DNA of 64,000 nt from Symbiodinium natans. Lineage: Eukaryota > Sar > Dinophyceae > Suessiales > Symbiodiniaceae. Where the stretch lies: positions 182,501-246,500 of the forward strand of contig CAJNDS010002142.1 of the NCBI GenBank assembly GCA_905221605.1, read 5' to 3'. Numbering within the stretch: the stretch's first letter is position 1; the number at the start of each line of letters is the position of its first letter. The position numbers were made by a program, and so were the translations under genes. Below are positions 62,119 through 64,000 of the stretch, piece after piece. Below the pieces are notes generated by a model, which was not told where the DNA came from, did no database searches, and saw nothing but the letters and a program-made list of their open reading frames with translations.

Positions 62119-63390
62119 AACCCTAAACCCTAAACTCTAATCCCGACGAAGCAAAAACATCTACAAGGGCCCGAAGCCTGCTAAGCCCCGCAAAAACCGA
62201 ATCTGATTAAGCTCTCGAAAACCTTCTCCTAAATTCTAAACGCAAAGCCTGAAACCCACAAAACACTTCGAATACTAAAATTCATAAACAAACCAGAGAA
62301 GAAGAACAACCAATCAAAAAAAAAACCCTAGATGCCCTAAATAGCCTGAAAACCCTCAACACACCTAGCATCCCAAAAAGCCCTAAAATCCAAAAAACCT
62401 AAGCCCCCAAAGCCCTAAAACCACAACTCTGAAAGCCAGGAGCATGCACCCATGAAGCCCTAAACCCTAAACCCTAAACCTCAAACCCTATATAAACATA
62501 TATACACCCTAGACCCTAAACTTTAAGAAGTCCTTGGAGCCTTGGGGAGAGTGCAGCTCCCGAAGATGGGGCAGCTGCACTGCAGCGTTTGCAGATGGGT
62601 TTAGGGTCAGGGTTTAGGGTTTAGGGTTTAGGGTTTAGGGTTGAGGGTTGAGGGTTGAGGGTTTATAGGGTTTAGGGTTTAGGGTTTAGGGCTTGTAGCG
62701 CTGCAGCGTGTGCAGCTGGGCTTAGGGCTTCGGGCTTAGGGTTTAAGGCTTCGGGCCTAGGGTTTAGGGTTTAGGGTTTGCAAGGCTTTTAGGGCTTAGG
62801 GTGTAGGGTTTGTTGGGCTTATAGGGTTGAAGGTTCTTACTGTAGTCTTTGCAGTTGCGCTTTGTAGGCATGCTGGGGTGGCTTGTGAGTTAAAAGGGTT
62901 TGCTGTAGAGGTTTTTTGAGCGGGTTGAGAGGCTTTATAAATTTGGAGTTTTGAGTAAATGGGTTTGGGGTTTAGGGCTCTTAGGGCATCGAGTTTCAGC
63001 TTACAAGGAGCCCCTAGTTAAAGTGTTTAGGGGGCCTAATTTGGCTGATCAGTATTGATCCCTTATGGTCAGTCACTCACCTCGGGGCTCATGGTTTACA
63101 TAAGCTTTAGTGTTTAGGATTGGGTTTAGGTGGGAAATTTAGGTACCCAGAGGGATCATGTCGTTGAATTTCATACGTCACTGTACCAGGCCACCAACCC
63201 GAAACGGCCAAAACTCCTGGTTCTGGTTCTTCGGTTCTGCGGTTCCCCATGCTTAGGGTTTAGGGTTGAGGGTTGAGGGTTGAGGGTTGAGGGTTTAGGG
63301 TGTAGGGTTTAGGGTTTAGGGTTTAGGATTTACGGTTTAGGCTTGAGGGTTTAGGGTTTAGGGTTTAGGGTTTAGGGTTTATTTTTGTAG
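62119..63390. other. Telomere-like degenerate region with one small exon
   Basis: Degenerate CCCTAAA units (62119-62515), a small exon 62557-62598 (LPKMGQLHCSVCRW; donor GTTTAGGG), then G/T-rich arrays with TTGAGGG variants (62642-62665, 63266-63297) up to 63382. A 20-nt piece of the exon (CTGCAGCGTTTGCAGATGGG) recurs with two changes at about 62700. Confidence 0.5.
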
Positions 63391-63710
63391 GATGAACCCC
63401 CTGCTTAACGTTGCGACCGCAACACCCGAGAGCAAAGCTCCAGAGTCACGGTCTCAGTTCGGTCTCACAGCTCCAGCAAGTGCTTTTGCCGCGAATCCTA
63501 AATGCAGTCGCCCAAAAGCAATGCCCAGTAGTGTCCCTCGTTTCCCGTTTTATAGGGTTACACACCCTGTTACACGAAAAGGTACTTTTTTTTCTTTTCT
63601 TAGGTTGCTGAGTTGCTAGGTTTCGGCCCCTTTGCGTCTGGAGACCTTGTCGAGAGTTGCTTGTCCGCCAAAACCTCTCGCACCGTCTGTGGCCCAGCAT
63701 TCGGCGAAAC
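63391..63710 (+). CDS. Unrecognised gene, two exons, open at its 3' side
   Basis: Exon 63391-63556 (ATG at 63392; ATPESKAPESRSQFGLTA) joins in phase to an exon from 63604 (LLGFGPFASGDLVESCLSAK ... SRTVCGPAFGE). The 47-nt intron starts GTTACAC, contains the complementary pair GTGTAACC-like arms, and ends TTTTCTTAG. The ATG may be the start, since it lies one base after TTTTTGTAG, a site that could also accept a trans-spliced leader. The 3' end of the second exon is not clear. Confidence 0.5.
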
Positions 63711-64000
63711 CCTACATCTAAAACCAATCGTAAACTAAACCCAAAACCCAACTTCCTACAACCAATCCCTTTTCCCAAGCTAAGCAGCTCCAGAAGTTCG
63801 CAAGCCACACCTCCCATGCTGTAGCAAGTTGAGCTTAACCCTACAGGGAGGGACCTCCTTACCGTACTCGCTCTAGGCTACACGGAGGGACCTCCATACT
63901 ATACTTGCTAGAGGTAAGGGACTTGAATCATACGTTGGAATACTCAATTAGCGGCCCCCAACAAGCTACGACCATCAACCTTACACCGCTGGTGCACAGC
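63711..64000. other. Window end, tandem duplication
   Basis: Includes two imperfect copies of CTACAGGGAGGGACCTCCTT ... TAGG (63841-63878 and 63880-63916). No exon supported. Confidence 0.5.

Larger units (their letters stand above)
361..63382. repeat. Dispersed telomere-like TTTAGGG / CCCTAAA arrays (whole window)
   Basis: Well over a hundred short arrays, usually 2-15 units, are spread over the entire window in both orientations. On the + strand TTTAGGG arrays typically lie just after exons and CCCTAAA arrays just before them, so exons sit between inward-pointing arrays. Degenerate and variant units are common: TTCAGGG, TTTGGGG, CCCTAAG, CCCTATAAA, CCCCCTAAA. TTTAGGG is the plant-type telomere unit and is also known from dinoflagellate telomeres. 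Here the arrays are interstitial and tied to introns, so a chromosome end is not implied. Array boundaries vary from site to site, and only the longest are listed separately. Confidence 0.95.

Noticed and set aside
361-63382. Telomeric repeats as evidence of a chromosome end or a telomere-proximal misassembly
   Set aside because: Arrays are short, in both orientations, spread evenly over 63 kb and in register with exon ends. A true telomere would be one long array in one orientation.

Overview
This window is nuclear DNA of a eukaryote, most likely a dinoflagellate. The plant-type telomere unit TTTAGGG/CCCTAAA occurs throughout, in well over a hundred short arrays. Coding sequence comes as small exons (mostly 25-140 nt) with G/C-rich third codon positions. 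GT, GC and GA splice donors all appear to be used, and nearly every exon I can support lies on the + strand, as in the one-directional gene arrays of dinoflagellates. I see no rRNA, tRNA, CRISPR array, bacterial operon or recognisable virus. No single ORF is long because genes are cut into short exons; exons were found by reading the islands between repeats for open frames, third-position G/C, splice sites and agreement of intron phase. Gene starts and some links are therefore tentative.

Layout: microsatellite (1-198); 3' end of a small gene (637-1819); tentative multi-exon genes (2221-5979, 6124-9217, 9575-10500); the best gene, nine exons from ATG 11197 to stop 15291, coding a ubiquitin-like domain and a SUKH/SMI1-KNR4-like domain; an eleven-exon gene (16009-20101); exon groups to 22762; a gene with a Cys/His motif (23091-26761); two genes at 27265-28760 and 28945-31058 (the second with a 22-residue polyglutamine tract); exons at 31308-32960; a wide gene region (33600-37567); two small complete genes (37668-38174 and 38248-38896); a gene with WIPAK modules (38983-42714); many short genes (43595-51952); a gene with SH3-like modules (52062-54350 or beyond); and a dense run of short gene ends from 55497 to 63710.

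The striking point is the intron architecture. At about 25-30 exon ends the intron opens exactly with the telomere-like unit, exon|GTTTAGGG, so the repeat supplies the GT donor. The same introns usually end in inverted CCCTAAA arrays just before the AG acceptor, often as CCTAG or CCCCAG. Many introns therefore have complementary telomeric ends and could fold back on themselves. Inside or instead of these arrays are at least nine families of dispersed inverted-repeat elements. One is a ~105-nt element that forms a complete intron in two unrelated genes; another carries CTTGGAGG/CCTCCAAG ends with TA on both sides. I read this as a genome where introns were seeded or remodelled by introner-like elements and by telomere-repeat DNA. 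The splice model is inferred from sequence alone and would be tested directly by RNA reads.
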